Positions 1-8,568 of a stretch of 64,000 nt of DNA are shown here, one piece after another. Position 1 is the stretch's first letter; every line of letters begins with the position of its first letter. The notes under the pieces are model-generated. The model did no database searches, was not told the DNA's origin, and worked only from the letters and a program-made list of their open reading frames with translations. The stretch comes from Mycolicibacterium aurum (GTDB lineage Bacteria > Actinomycetota > Actinomycetes > Mycobacteriales > Mycobacteriaceae): the NCBI GenBank assembly GCA_900078775.1, contig LT549889.1:3534001-3598000 (forward strand). Reading direction: 5' to 3'. The position numbers were made by a program, and so were the translations under genes.

Positions 1-228
1 CAGCACCGCGAACCAGAAGATGCCGGGCAGCGCCACCAGGTAGATCTCGATCTGGCTGAGCAGCCTCGAAGTGGTCTCGGTGCGCACCGCGTCCAGCGCC
101 ACGACGACGGCGAAGCCGGTCAGCCCGGCGGCCGCGAACACCAGCACCGGCTTGCGGGGATCGCGGGCGAGCAGATAGAGGCCGAGCCACCAGCTGAGTG
201 CGAAGACGATCGCCGACAGCCCGGCCAT
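1..228 (-). CDS. membrane protein of unknown function, N-terminal part (runs off window)
   Basis: The minus strand is open from an ATG at 228 to the window edge (76 residues visible). It begins MAGLSAIVFALSWWLGLYLL, which is one membrane helix, followed by a short basic turn (RDPRK) and a second hydrophobic helix. The start lies 4 bases after the stop codon of the prenyl synthase gene, so the two are probably co-transcribed. Nothing visible identifies a family. The fragment ends in a third hydrophobic stretch, so the complete protein is probably a multi-pass membrane protein. Confidence 0.6.
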   Translation of the reverse strand, partial: MAGLSAIVFALSWWLGLYLLARDPRKPVLVFAAAGLTGFAVVVALDAVRTETTSRLLSQIEIYLVALPGIFWFAVL

Positions 229-232
229 GGTC

Positions 233-1030
233 TTACAGCCCGTGCCGCCGGTGCCGCTGCGTGTAGTCGCGCAACGCACGCAGGAAGTCCACCCGCCGGA
301 ACGCCGGCCAGTGCGCCTCGGTGAACCACATCTCCGAATATGCGCTCTGCCACAGCAGGAATCCGGACAGCCGCTGCTCCCCGGAGGTGCGGATGACCAG
401 GTCCGGGTCCGGTTGCCCGGAGGTGTACAGGTTCTCCGAGATGGCGTCGACGGTCACCGATTCGATGAGCTGCTCGCCGGTCGCACCGTTGGCGAGTTCC
501 TTGCCCAGCAGGGCGCGCACCGCGTCGACGATCTCCTGCCGGCCGCCGTACCCGACGGCGACATTGACCTGCAGGACGCCCGGGGTCGCCGTCTGGACGG
601 TGCTGTCCACCGCCTCCCGCAACCGGCGGGCCGGTTCCTCACCGAGCAGCTCGAGGTCGCCCACGGTGCGCACGCTCCACCGGTTGGCGGGAGCGCAGAT
701 CTCCTCGACCACATCGGTGATGATCTCGATCAGCGCGCTCAACTCGTCGGGGTCGCGCTGCAGGTTCTCGGTAGAGAGCAGATACACCGTCGTGAGTTCG
801 ATGCCCGCGGCCTGGCACCAGCGCAGCATCTCGGCGATCTTCGCCGCACCCTTGCGGTAGCCGTAACTGACATCGTCGAATCCGGCGTCGCGGGCCCACC
901 GGCGATTACCGTCACACAACACCGCGATGTGGCGTGGAAGTTGGGATCTGGCCTGCGCCAACTCTTTGCGCAACCGCAACTCATACAGCCGGTACGCCGG
1001 CTCCTTGAGTCGCGGCGGAATGATCTCCAC
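233..1030 (-). CDS. uppS1: (2Z,6E)-farnesyl diphosphate synthase, cis-prenyltransferase family
   Basis: 265 residues, UPP synthase superfamily, very close to Rv1086 of M. tuberculosis. That enzyme joins isopentenyl and geranyl diphosphate to make Z,E-farnesyl diphosphate, the primer for decaprenyl phosphate used in cell-wall building. The catalytic DGNRRWA motif begins at residue 40. The C-terminal [15 protein letters not shown] and the following [14 protein letters not shown] block are typical of the family. The GTG at 1030 ([11 protein letters not shown]) is chosen because it matches the known start of the orthologue; the open frame continues upstream into the divergent hemolysin gene. The isoprenoid chain length is taken from the orthologue and is not shown by this sequence. 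Confidence 0.9.
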   Translation of the reverse strand: MEIIPPRLKEPAYRLYELRLRKELAQARSQLPRHIAVLCDGNRRWARDAGFDDVSYGYRKGAAKIAEMLRWCQAAGIELTTVYLLSTENLQRDPDELSALIEIITDVVEEICAPANRWSVRTVGDLELLGEEPARRLREAVDSTVQTATPGVLQVNVAVGYGGRQEIVDAVRALLGKELANGATGEQLIESVTVDAISENLYTSGQPDPDLVIRTSGEQRLSGFLLWQSAYSEMWFTEAHWPAFRRVDFLRALRDYTQRHRRHGL

Positions 1031-1085
1031 AACGATCAAGACTACTGTTACTTCGGGATCTTCCATGCCAGACAGCGGAGGTGAG

Positions 1086-1829
1086 ATGACGACCCCGATC
1101 GACTCCGGCCGTCCGTACCGTTCGGCCGCGGACCCCAGCACCGCCGAAGACCTGCCCGAAGCCGTCGCCGAAGGCGTTGCGCAGTTCCTGGGCCGACCGC
1201 GGGCCCGTGGCTGGATTCACCTGTACTCGGCCATCGTGGCGTTCATCGCCGGCGCCGCTCTGGTGGCGGTGTCCTGGTCGGTGCAGTCGACGCGCGCCGG
1301 GCTGGCCACCCTGCTCTACACGTTCACCATCGTGGCGATGTTCACCGTCAGCGCCACCTATCACCGGGTGACCTGGCGCTCGCAGCGGGCGCGCACCTGG
1401 ATGAAGCGCCTCGACCATTCGATGATCTTCTTGTTCATCGCCGGCAGCTACACCCCGTTCGCGCTGCTGGCGCTGCCCGAGTCCAAGGGCATGGTGCTGT
1501 TCTGGATCGTCTGGGGCGGCGCGATCGCCGGGGTGCTGCTGAAGATGCTCTGGCCGGCGGCACCGCGCTGGCTCGGGGTGCCGCTCTACATCCTGTTGGG
1601 TTGGGTGGCGGCCTGGTTCATCGGCCCGATCATGGACGGCGCCGGGGTGGCCGCGGTGGTGCTGCTGATCGTCGGCGGCGCGCTCTACAGCATCGGTGGC
1701 GTGCTGTATGCGCTGAAGTGGCCGAACCCGTGGCCGACGACGTTCGGCCATCACGAGTTCTTCCACGCCTGCACCGCGGTCGCGGCGATCTGCCACTACA
1801 TCGCGATGTGGTTCGCGGTCTTCTCCTGA
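1086..1829 (+). CDS. hemolysin III / PAQR-type membrane protein
   Basis: 247 residues with seven hydrophobic helices. It has the HlyIII signature histidines: SATYHRVTW after helix 2, [17 protein letters not shown] in helix 3, and [19 protein letters not shown] near the C-terminus. The orthologue is Rv1085c. The biochemical role in bacteria is unsettled; the family is related to eukaryotic PAQR receptors and alkaline ceramidases, which bind zinc through these histidines. The ATG at 1086 is preceded by GGAGGTG at good spacing. It is transcribed away from the prenyl synthase gene, 55 bases from it. Confidence 0.88.
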   Translation: MTTPIDSGRPYRSAADPSTAEDLPEAVAEGVAQFLGRPRARGWIHLYSAIVAFIAGAALVAVSWSVQSTRAGLATLLYTFTIVAMFTVSATYHRVTWRSQRARTWMKRLDHSMIFLFIAGSYTPFALLALPESKGMVLFWIVWGGAIAGVLLKMLWPAAPRWLGVPLYILLGWVAAWFIGPIMDGAGVAAVVLLIVGGALYSIGGVLYALKWPNPWPTTFGHHEFFHACTAVAAICHYIAMWFAVFS

Positions 1830-1839
1830 CCTGTGATTT

Positions 1840-1878
1840 GTGGAGAGTTAGCCGGACTGATTCCGGGTAACTCTCCAC
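1840..1878. terminator. hairpin between convergent genes
   Basis: GTGGAGAGTTA (1840-1850) pairs with TAACTCTCCAC (1868-1878). An inner CCGGA/TCCGG extends the stem across a G-G mismatch. It sits between the hemolysin III stop and the convergent SnoaL-type gene, so it can serve both strands. There is no U-tract. Confidence 0.75.
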
Positions 1879-1884
1879 GAATCG

Positions 1885-2253
1885 CTACAGCTGGGTGACG
1901 TCCTGCGGGCCCCAGAACGCCCGCATCGAGGTGATCAGACCATCGGCGTTGAACGCCATGACCTCGATGGGCTCGATCTTCATCGCTCCGCCGACGGTGA
2001 TGGCGAAGACGAACGCGGCCTCACTGCCGCCGGCCCGGAAGGACAGCAACTCGGTGGTGATCTCCGCGCCCGAGACGTTGTTGTAGAAGCCGGCGATCGC
2101 CTTCCGCCCGATGTGCACCTCGCCGCCGCCGACCGGATCCTCCAGGGTGGCGTCCTCGGCGTACAGGGCGGCGACGTCCTCCGCGCTGCCCTTGACAACG
2201 GTGTCCAGGTAGCGCTGGACGAATCCTTGCAACACATCTGGCTCGAAACTCAT
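1885..2253 (-). CDS. SnoaL / steroid delta-isomerase-like NTF2-fold protein
   Basis: 122 residues with the ketosteroid-isomerase-like layout: VQRYLDTVVKGSAEDVAALYAEDA, then LEDPVGGGEVHIGRKAIAGF, and a conserved end VMAFNADGLITSMRAFWGP. In characterised members, an NTF2-like cone shifts a double bond in a steroid. The Asp in the LEDP position and a downstream acid fit that chemistry, but many SnoaL proteins do something else. The ATG at 2253 is 10 bases from the stop of the DUF255 gene, so it is the last gene of that operon. Confidence 0.75.
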   Translation of the reverse strand: MSFEPDVLQGFVQRYLDTVVKGSAEDVAALYAEDATLEDPVGGGEVHIGRKAIAGFYNNVSGAEITTELLSFRAGGSEAAFVFAITVGGAMKIEPIEVMAFNADGLITSMRAFWGPQDVTQL

Positions 2254-2263
2254 GTGCGGCACG

Positions 2264-4264
2264 CTACACGGCCCGCCCCAGCGCGGCGACGAGATCCTCG
2301 ACCGTGCCGACCGGCAGATCGCACACCCGGCCGCGGCACACGTAGGCGGCATCGCGGCCGCCGATCCGGCCCCGTCCGGCCAGCAGCGCGCCGGAGTCCA
2401 CCGCGCCGCCGACGACGATCGCGCCGCCGGGAGCCAGCCGCCGGGCGGCGGCCAGCAGCGCCGAGTCCGCCGGGTCACAGGCCACCGCGATCTGGATCGG
2501 CCCGCGTACCGCGGCTTCGGCGACGGCGAGCCAATGTCCGCCCGAGCGCGGCACTTTGGCCAACACCGGGGTCGCGGTGGCCAGGGTGGCCTCGGCCGCC
2601 GCGCCGTAGCGCGGGTCCCCGGTCAGGTGCGCGGCGAGCTGCAGCGCCTCGGCGACCGCGGAGGCACCGCACGGGGTGGCACCGTCCAGCGGGTCGGCCG
2701 GGCGCAGCACCAGCGCCTCGGCGTCGTCGGCGGTGTCGAACCAGCGGCCCGGCTGGTCGGGGTCGGCGAAGCGGTCCAGCACGGTGTCGAGCAGACCGGC
2801 GGCGGTGCCGAGCCAGGACTGCGCGCCGGTGGCCTGGTACAGCCCGCACAGTGCGGTGCTCAGGGCCGCGTAGTCCTCCAGGATCGCCGCGCTGTCACCG
2901 ACCGCGCCGCCCAGGCTGGCCCGGCGCAGTCGGCCGTCAACCAGGTGCAGCCACAGCAATTCGCGCGCGCACACCGTTGCGGCACCGAGGTATTCGGGAT
3001 CGTCGAGGGCCACCGACGCCTCGATCAGCGCGGTGATCACCAGCCCGTTCCACGCGGTGACGACCAAGGCAGCGCGCCCCGGCTGCGGCCGTTGCGCGCG
3101 TGCGGACAACAGCGCTTGCCGCACCCGCTGGAACCGCGGCGCATCCTCGGGATCGGTGCGAAGTTGCAGCACCGAGCTGCCGTCTTCGAAGGTGCCGGCC
3201 TCGGTCACACCGAAAACCGAAGCGGCCCAGTCCGCGTCGTCGCCGAGGACCTCGCGCAGCTGGGCCGGCGTCCAGGCGTAGGTGAGGCCCTCCACCCCGT
3301 CGGCGTCGGCGTCCAGCGATGAGGCGAACATGCCGCCGGTACCGAGCTCACCGATGATGAAGCGGGCGGTCTCGTCGGCGATCCTGCGCGCCAACGGATC
3401 ACCGGTGCGTCGCGCCCAATGCGAGTAGAACCGCAGCAGTAGCGCATTGTCGTAGAGCATCTTCTCGAAATGCGGCACCACCCAGGCCGAATCCACGCTG
3501 TACCGGGCGAAGCCCCCGGCGAGCTGGTCGTAGATGCCGCCGCGGGCCATGGCGGCACCCGTGCGCGCCACCGCGTCCAGCACCCGCTGCGAGCCGGTGC
3601 GTTCATGGTGACGCAACAGCGCTTCGGCGAGCATCGACGGCGGGAACTTCGGTGCGGTGCCGAACCCACCGTGGTCCACGTCCTCGTCGCGCAGCACCGC
3701 GGCCACCGCGTCGTCGCACAGCCGCGCATCGGGGACCGGCCCGGAGCCGGGCAGCCCGGCGCTCATCGACCGGAGTTCGCCGGTGATCTCGTCGGAGGCC
3801 TGCTCGACCTCGGCCCGGCGCTGGGCCCAGGTCTGCTTGACCGCCGAGATCAGCTGCAGGAAACCGTCTTTCGGGTAGTAGGTGCCGCAGAAGAAGGGCC
3901 GGCCGTCCGGGGTGAGGAAGCATGTCATCGGCCAGCCACCCTGGCCGGTCAGCGCCACCGTCGCGTTCATGTAGACCGCGTCCAGGTCTGGACGTTCCTC
4001 GCGGTCCACCTTGATGCAGACGAAGTCGTCGTTCAGCGCGGCGGCCACCTCGTCGGACTCGAACGATTCGTGGGCCATCACATGGCACCAGTGGCAGGCG
4101 GCGTATCCGATGGACAGCAGGATCGGCACCTCGCGTCGAGCCGCCTCGGCCAGCGCCTCGGCGCCCCACTGCTGCCAGTGCACCGGGTTGTCCGCGTGCT
4201 GGCGCAGATAGGGGCTGGTGGACCCGCCCAGGGTGTTACCCCTTGTCGTCACCCTTGAATTCAC
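2264..4264 (-). CDS. DUF255 thioredoxin-fold / glycosidase-fold protein (YyaL/spermatogenesis-associated type)
   Basis: 666 residues, orthologous to Rv1084. The N-terminal third is a thioredoxin-like domain with the diagnostic CHWCHVMAHESFE block (Cys57 and Cys60). The rest is an (alpha/alpha)6-barrel of the kind seen in N-acylglucosamine epimerases, with the WVVPHFEKMLYDNALLL block. The function is unproven. The GTG start at 4264 overlaps the previous gene by 29 bases; a second GTG at 4252 is possible. The mca-small membrane protein-DUF255-SnoaL order with overlapping ends indicates one operon. Confidence 0.85.
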   Translation of the reverse strand: MNSRVTTRGNTLGGSTSPYLRQHADNPVHWQQWGAEALAEAARREVPILLSIGYAACHWCHVMAHESFESDEVAAALNDDFVCIKVDREERPDLDAVYMNATVALTGQGGWPMTCFLTPDGRPFFCGTYYPKDGFLQLISAVKQTWAQRRAEVEQASDEITGELRSMSAGLPGSGPVPDARLCDDAVAAVLRDEDVDHGGFGTAPKFPPSMLAEALLRHHERTGSQRVLDAVARTGAAMARGGIYDQLAGGFARYSVDSAWVVPHFEKMLYDNALLLRFYSHWARRTGDPLARRIADETARFIIGELGTGGMFASSLDADADGVEGLTYAWTPAQLREVLGDDADWAASVFGVTEAGTFEDGSSVLQLRTDPEDAPRFQRVRQALLSARAQRPQPGRAALVVTAWNGLVITALIEASVALDDPEYLGAATVCARELLWLHLVDGRLRRASLGGAVGDSAAILEDYAALSTALCGLYQATGAQSWLGTAAGLLDTVLDRFADPDQPGRWFDTADDAEALVLRPADPLDGATPCGASAVAEALQLAAHLTGDPRYGAAAEATLATATPVLAKVPRSGGHWLAVAEAAVRGPIQIAVACDPADSALLAAARRLAPGGAIVVGGAVDSGALLAGRGRIGGRDAAYVCRGRVCDLPVGTVEDLVAALGRAV

Positions 4265-4493
4265 CTGTCGTGCCCTCGTCGACCGCCTGGTCGGGTTCGG
4301 GATGGTCCGGGTCGAAGGATTCCGGCAGTTTCTTCAGGTGCCGGTTCATCGAGAAGACCAGGGCGAAGGTGCCGATCAGCAGCAGCACCAGCACCAGCAG
4401 CCCGACGGGGCTGGCCTTGCCGAAGTCCGGGCCCGTCTGCCGGGGTCCCTCCTCGGCGAGCAGGCCGGCGGCGATCAGAAGAAGGTCAGTCAT
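4236..4493 (-). CDS. small single-pass membrane protein (Rv1083-like)
   Basis: 85 residues: a short N-terminus, one membrane helix ([20 protein letters not shown]) and a charged C-terminal tail rich in Asp, Glu and Pro. It overlaps the end of mca by 8 bases and the start of the DUF255 gene by 29, so translation is probably coupled. The same gene lies between mca and the DUF255 gene in M. tuberculosis. No function is known. Confidence 0.8.
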   Translation of the reverse strand: MTDLLLIAAGLLAEEGPRQTGPDFGKASPVGLLVLVLLLIGTFALVFSMNRHLKKLPESFDPDHPEPDQAVDEGTTGEFKGDDKG

Positions 4494-5358
4494 GTGTGTG
4501 GATCCCTGTGAACAGATCGGTTTCGGGCAGGCGTACCGGGACCCTGGACCGCGCGAGCTCGTACTCCTCGGTCGGCCATAGTCGCTGCTGCCATTCCATG
4601 GGGGTGGTGAAGAAGAAACTCTTCGGGTCTATCTGGGTCGCGTGTGCCAGCAGGGCCTCGTCGCGCTGGGCGAAGTACTTCGCGCATTCGATCCGGGTGG
4701 TGACGCGCTTCTCGATCACGTCCTCCTCGGCATCCCAGTTCTCCAGCCACTTGGCGAACGGGCCCTCCTTGCCGTGCTTGGCGAACTCGTCCTGCAGCAC
4801 CTGCATGCGCTGACGCAGGAAGCCGTGGTTGTAGTACAGCTTGGACACCGCCCAGGGCGGGCCGGCATCGGGATAGCGCACGTGGTCGGCGGCGGCCTCG
4901 AAGGCGGCGACGGACACCTCGTGGCAGCGGATGTGGTCGGGGTGCGGGTAGCCGCCGTTCTCGTCGTAGGTGGTGATCACGTGCGGGCGGAACTCGCGGA
5001 TCACCCGGACCAGGTCCGAGACCGGGCCGTCCAGCGGGATGGCGGCGAAGCAGCCGTCCGGCAGCGGCGGCAGCGGGTCCCCCTCGGGCAGGCCGGAGTC
5101 GACGTAACCGAGCCAGTGGTGCTCCACGCCGAGGATCTCGGCGGCCTTGGCCATCTCGTCGCGGCGCACCTCGTGGATGCGTCCGTGCACCTCGGGGATG
5201 TCCATCGCGGGGTTCAGGATGTCCCCGCGTTCCCCCCCGGTCAGGGTCACCACCATGACCCGGGCGCCTTCGGCGGCGTACCGGGCGGTGGTCGCCGCCC
5301 CCTTGCTCGACTCGTCATCGGGGTGGGCGTGCACAGCCATCAAGCGCAGTTCAGTCAT
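4486..5358 (-). CDS. mca: mycothiol S-conjugate amidase
   Basis: 290 residues, PIG-L/LmbE family, orthologous to Rv1082. Mca cleaves mycothiol conjugates of electrophiles and drugs, giving a mercapturic acid for export and GlcN-inositol for recycling. The zinc motif AHPDDE is at residues 11-16, and the second ligand region is [12 protein letters not shown]. The long C-terminal part ([16 protein letters not shown] onward) separates Mca from the deacetylase MshB. The protein is cytosolic and is the first gene of the operon. A 116-base promoter region separates it from the divergent DUF4307 gene. Confidence 0.93.
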   Translation of the reverse strand: MTELRLMAVHAHPDDESSKGAATTARYAAEGARVMVVTLTGGERGDILNPAMDIPEVHGRIHEVRRDEMAKAAEILGVEHHWLGYVDSGLPEGDPLPPLPDGCFAAIPLDGPVSDLVRVIREFRPHVITTYDENGGYPHPDHIRCHEVSVAAFEAAADHVRYPDAGPPWAVSKLYYNHGFLRQRMQVLQDEFAKHGKEGPFAKWLENWDAEEDVIEKRVTTRIECAKYFAQRDEALLAHATQIDPKSFFFTTPMEWQQRLWPTEEYELARSRVPVRLPETDLFTGIHTHD

Positions 5359-5474
5359 CGTGCCCCATCCATCGGCCTCATATCGTCTGACAACGACAGC
5401 CGCTCTCCCTTCATGCCCACCGCTCTATAGTTCCAGTTCTAGTAGAGCCGACCGACCGACGGGCACCCAAAACC

Positions 5475-5900
5475 TTGACCATCGACCGTCCCACCGCCCG
5501 CTACGGGCGCCAGAAAATGTCCCGACGCACTCGCCGACGAGTGGTGATCGCCCTGTTCCTGCTGGCTGTGACGGTGGGCGTGGCGATCGCGGTGATCGCG
5601 TTCCAGCGGTTCGGCACCGGCGACGTGCGGGGTGAGCTCGGCGGCTACCAGCTGATCGACGACCAGACCGTGGCGGTCACGATCACCGTGACGCGCGCCG
5701 ATCCGTCGGTGCCGGTGGTCTGCATCGTGCGCGGTCTGTCCATCGACGGGGACGAGACCGGGCGCCGGGAGGTCCTGGTGCCGCCGTCGACCGAGAAATC
5801 CGTGGTCATCGATGCTGTGGTCAAGACCACCAAGCCGCCGGTCGTCGGGGCCATCTACGGTTGCGGCATCGACGTGCCGGGGTACCTGACCAAGCCCTGA
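5475..5900 (+). CDS. DUF4307 membrane-anchored protein
   Basis: 141 residues, orthologous to Rv1081c. It has an N-terminal RYGR motif, one membrane helix ([20 protein letters not shown]) and an extracytoplasmic beta-rich domain of the DUF4307 family. No other start codon exists in frame upstream before a stop, and the RYGR motif must be included, so the TTG at 5475 is chosen; this start is rare and has a weak ribosome site. The function is unknown. Confidence 0.78.
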   Translation: MTIDRPTARYGRQKMSRRTRRRVVIALFLLAVTVGVAIAVIAFQRFGTGDVRGELGGYQLIDDQTVAVTITVTRADPSVPVVCIVRGLSIDGDETGRREVLVPPSTEKSVVIDAVVKTTKPPVVGAIYGCGIDVPGYLTKP

Positions 5901-5970
5901 TGCCCCCGCCGCAAACCGGCAGACACCGACAAAATTGTGGGAACCGGTGGACGTGGCGGTGGTAGGCTTG

Positions 5971-6070
5971 GGCGATACACGGTTCCGGCTGGAGCCGTGT
6001 ATTGCTGCATTAGCGCGCGGCATGCGCCTGCGATCGCGGCGATACACGACCTTCCCACGCGGTATATCGC
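5971..6070. promoter_or_regulatory. greA upstream region with repeated 11-mer and inverted repeats
   Basis: GGCGATACACG occurs at 5971-5981 and again at 6038-6048. The first copy pairs with CCGTGTAT (5995-6002) as ATACACGG/CCGTGTAT. The second copy lies in GCGATA...TATCGC (6039-6044/6065-6070). Both lie between the DUF4307 stop and greA. They may be protein-binding sites or mRNA leader hairpins. Confidence 0.4.
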
Positions 6071-6102
6071 GAGAGAAACATCAACGACAGGAGCGCGAGG
6101 AC

Positions 6103-6597
6103 ATGACCGACACTCAGGTCACCTGGCTGACCGAAGAAGCTTTCGACCGTCTGAAGGCCGAGCTGGACCAGCTGATCGCCAACCGCCCCGTGATCGCCGC
6201 CGAGATCAACGACCGCCGCGAAGAGGGCGACCTGCGCGAGAACGGCGGCTACCACGCCGCCCGTGAGCAGCAGGGCCAGGAAGAGGCGCGCATCCGGCAG
6301 CTCCAGGAGCTGCTGAACAACGCCAAGGTGGGCGAGGCGCCCAAGCAGTCCGGCGTCGCGCTGCCCGGTTCGGTGGTCAAGGTGCAGTACGGCGACGACC
6401 CGGACGACACCGAGACCTTCCTGATCGCCACCCGCCAGGAGGGCGTCAGCGACGGCAAGCTCGAGGTGTACTCGCCGAAGTCGCCGCTGGGCGAGGCCCT
6501 GCTCGACGCCAAGGTCGGCGACACCCGCAGCTTCACCATCCCCAACGGCAGCACCGTCACGGTCAAGCTGCTCAGCGCGGAGCCCTACCACGGCTGA
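6103..6597 (+). CDS. greA: transcription elongation factor GreA
   Basis: 164 residues, the usual length. The N-terminal coiled coil ([16 protein letters not shown], then the acidic tip [13 protein letters not shown]) enters the RNA polymerase secondary channel and stimulates cleavage of backtracked RNA. The C-terminal FKBP-like domain ends at LLSAEPYHG. The ATG at 6103 follows AGGAGCGCGAGG. The open frame runs further upstream, but only this start gives the normal GreA N-terminus. The orthologue is Rv1080c. Confidence 0.95.
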   Translation: MTDTQVTWLTEEAFDRLKAELDQLIANRPVIAAEINDRREEGDLRENGGYHAAREQQGQEEARIRQLQELLNNAKVGEAPKQSGVALPGSVVKVQYGDDPDDTETFLIATRQEGVSDGKLEVYSPKSPLGEALLDAKVGDTRSFTIPNGSTVTVKLLSAEPYHG

Positions 6598-6622
6598 GCC
6601 GTACCGCCGGGCGTCGGGACGC

Positions 6623-6628
6623 TAGATT
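6623..6628 (+). promoter_or_regulatory. predicted -10 element, leaderless start
   Basis: TAGATT, then 6 bases, then the GTG at 6635. This spacing would place the transcript start on or next to the start codon. Confidence 0.5.
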
Positions 6629-6634
6629 TTCCCG

Positions 6635-7303
6635 GTGGCCCAGATCGCCGAAGACCTGCTCCTGCTGCTGCTCGACAATGCGTCGGCCCAGCCCGGTCTG
6701 GACCGGAAGCGCAGGCAGCGCGTGCTCAGCGCCGCGGTGCTGCTGGATCTGGCCTGGGCGTGCCGGCTGCGGCCGGCGGTCGACGGTGACTCCGTCGAAC
6801 CCGGCCGGCTCGTCGCGCTGACCGGGACCGCCGCCCTGGACCCGGTCACCGGCCCGGCCCTGGATCTGCTGTCCCGGCGCGCGTTGCGCCCGGGCACCGC
6901 CATCGCCAAGCTGAGCCGCGGCATCGAGGACCATCTGCTCGAGCACCTCCTGAGGTGCGGGCAGATCCGGCGTATCCCGTTGCCGGGCAAGGGCTTCAAG
7001 AAGACAGCCGGCTATCCGCTGCAGACCCGGGACCGGGTGGACGCCGCGCGCGCGGCGCTGCTGGCCGCGCTGTTCGAGCGTCGGCCGCCGGCGCCGCCGA
7101 TCGCGGCGATCATCACCGTGCTGCACGCCAGCGACGGGCTCGGCGCCCTGCTGAGCCTGAACGACCGGGGCTGGCGCTGGGTGCACGCCCGGGCCGGTGA
7201 GATCGCCCTGGGCAGCTGGGTGGACGAATCGGCCACCGCGCTACCGGAGGTCAACCTGGCGGTCACCGCCTCCGCGCTGCGCCCGGCGCTCAGCGCGCGG
7301 TAG
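6635..7303 (+). CDS. GPP34 (GOLPH3/Vps74-like) family protein
   Basis: 222 residues, mostly helical. It begins IAEDLLLLLLDNASAQPGL and has the LLDLAWACRLRP, LTGTAALDPVTGPALDLL and GIEDHLLEHLLRCGQIRRI blocks of the GPP34 domain. In eukaryotes this domain binds phosphatidylinositol 4-phosphate at the Golgi; in actinobacteria its role is unknown. GTG start at 6635. It ends 4 bases before the convergent metB stop. Confidence 0.8.
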   Translation: MAQIAEDLLLLLLDNASAQPGLDRKRRQRVLSAAVLLDLAWACRLRPAVDGDSVEPGRLVALTGTAALDPVTGPALDLLSRRALRPGTAIAKLSRGIEDHLLEHLLRCGQIRRIPLPGKGFKKTAGYPLQTRDRVDAARAALLAALFERRPPAPPIAAIITVLHASDGLGALLSLNDRGWRWVHARAGEIALGSWVDESATALPEVNLAVTASALRPALSAR

Positions 7304-7307
7304 CGCG

Positions 7308-8480
7308 TCAGCGCAGCGCCTGCTCCAGATCGCCCAGCAGATCGGCGGCCTCCTCGATGCCCACCGAGAGCCGCACCAGATCCTCGGGCACCTCCAGCTG
7401 CGAACCCGCGGTGGAGGCGTGCGTCATCGCGCCGGGATGCTCGATCAGCGACTCCACCCCGCCCAACGATTCAGCGAGAATGAAAATCTCGGTGCGGGCG
7501 CAGAATTCCTGGGCCGCGGCCCGTCCGCCGCGCAGCCGCACCGACACCATGCCGCCGAAGCCGGACATCTGCTTGGCCGCCACCTCGTGGTTGGGGTGAC
7601 TGGGCAGGCCCGGGTACAGCACGCTGTCGATCGCCGGGTGCTCGGACAGGAATTCGGCGACCTTGGCCGCGTTCTCGCTGTGCCGCTGCATGCGCAGCAC
7701 CAGGGTCTTGAGCCCCCGCATGGTCAGGTAGGCGTCGAACGGACCGGGCACCGCACCGGCCCCGTTCTGCAGGAAGCCGAATGCGGCGTCGAGTTCCTCG
7801 TCGCTGGTCAGCAGCGCGCCGCCGACCACATCGGAATGCCCACCGATGTACTTCGTCGTGGAGTGCAGCACGATGTCGGCCCCCAGGGTCAGCGGCTGCT
7901 GCAGCGCCGGGGAGGCAAACGTGTTGTCCACCAACAACTTCGCGCCGGCCTTACCGGACAGCTCGGCGATTCCGGCGATATCGGCGATGGTCAGCAGCGG
8001 GTTGGTGGGGGTCTCGACCCAGACCAGCTTGGTCTTGTCGGTGATCGCCGCCGCGACAGCGTCCAGGTCGGCCAGGGCCGCCGGGGTGTACTGGATCCCC
8101 CACTGGGTGAACACCTTGTCGATCAGCCGGAAGGTGCCGCCGTAGGCGTCGTCGGGGATGACGACGTGGTCGCCGGGTCGCAGCACCGCCCGCAGCGCGC
8201 AGTCGGTGGCCGCCATGCCCGAGGCGAAGGCGCGGCCGTAGTGGGCTTGCTCGACGGCGGCCAGCGAGGCCTCCAGCGCGGCGCGGGTCGGATTGCCGGT
8301 GCGGGCGTACTCGAAGCCACCGCGCAGACCGCCGACACCGTCCTGGGCGAAGGTGGAACTGGCATAGATCGGGGCGTTGACGGCGCCGGTGGCCGGATCG
8401 GGCCGGAACCCGGCGTGGATGGCCCGGGTCGCCAGACCCTGCCAACGGTGTGCGTCGTGAGCGCTGCGCTGTTCACCCAT
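7308..8480 (-). CDS. metB: cystathionine gamma-synthase
   Basis: 390 residues, Cys/Met-metabolism PLP family, orthologous to Rv1079. It joins an O-acyl-homoserine with cysteine to give cystathionine; family members can also catalyse gamma-lyase chemistry. The PLP lysine is Lys210 in HSTTKYIGGHSD, and the phosphate loop is ASGMAATDCAL near residue 86. The C-terminal substrate loop is LGGVESLIEHP. ATG at 8480. It lies in the same direction as cbs, pointing to a transsulfuration group. Confidence 0.92.
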   Translation of the reverse strand: MGEQRSAHDAHRWQGLATRAIHAGFRPDPATGAVNAPIYASSTFAQDGVGGLRGGFEYARTGNPTRAALEASLAAVEQAHYGRAFASGMAATDCALRAVLRPGDHVVIPDDAYGGTFRLIDKVFTQWGIQYTPAALADLDAVAAAITDKTKLVWVETPTNPLLTIADIAGIAELSGKAGAKLLVDNTFASPALQQPLTLGADIVLHSTTKYIGGHSDVVGGALLTSDEELDAAFGFLQNGAGAVPGPFDAYLTMRGLKTLVLRMQRHSENAAKVAEFLSEHPAIDSVLYPGLPSHPNHEVAAKQMSGFGGMVSVRLRGGRAAAQEFCARTEIFILAESLGGVESLIEHPGAMTHASTAGSQLEVPEDLVRLSVGIEEAADLLGDLEQALR

Positions 8481-8513
8481 ACCGATCAGGGTAGTGCCGC
8501 CGGAAAACGCGGA

Positions 8514-8541
8514 ACGGGGTGGACCGTGCGGTCCACCCCGT
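8514..8541 (-). terminator. strong hairpin terminator
   Basis: ACGGGGTGGACC (8514-8525) pairs perfectly with GGTCCACCCCGT (8530-8541) around a 4-base loop. It lies just after the stop of the proline-rich membrane protein gene (minus strand) and before metB. TTCCGCGTTTT follows on the minus strand. Confidence 0.75.
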
Positions 8542-8568
8542 CGCTTGCGCTATGACGCCCGGCGGGTC

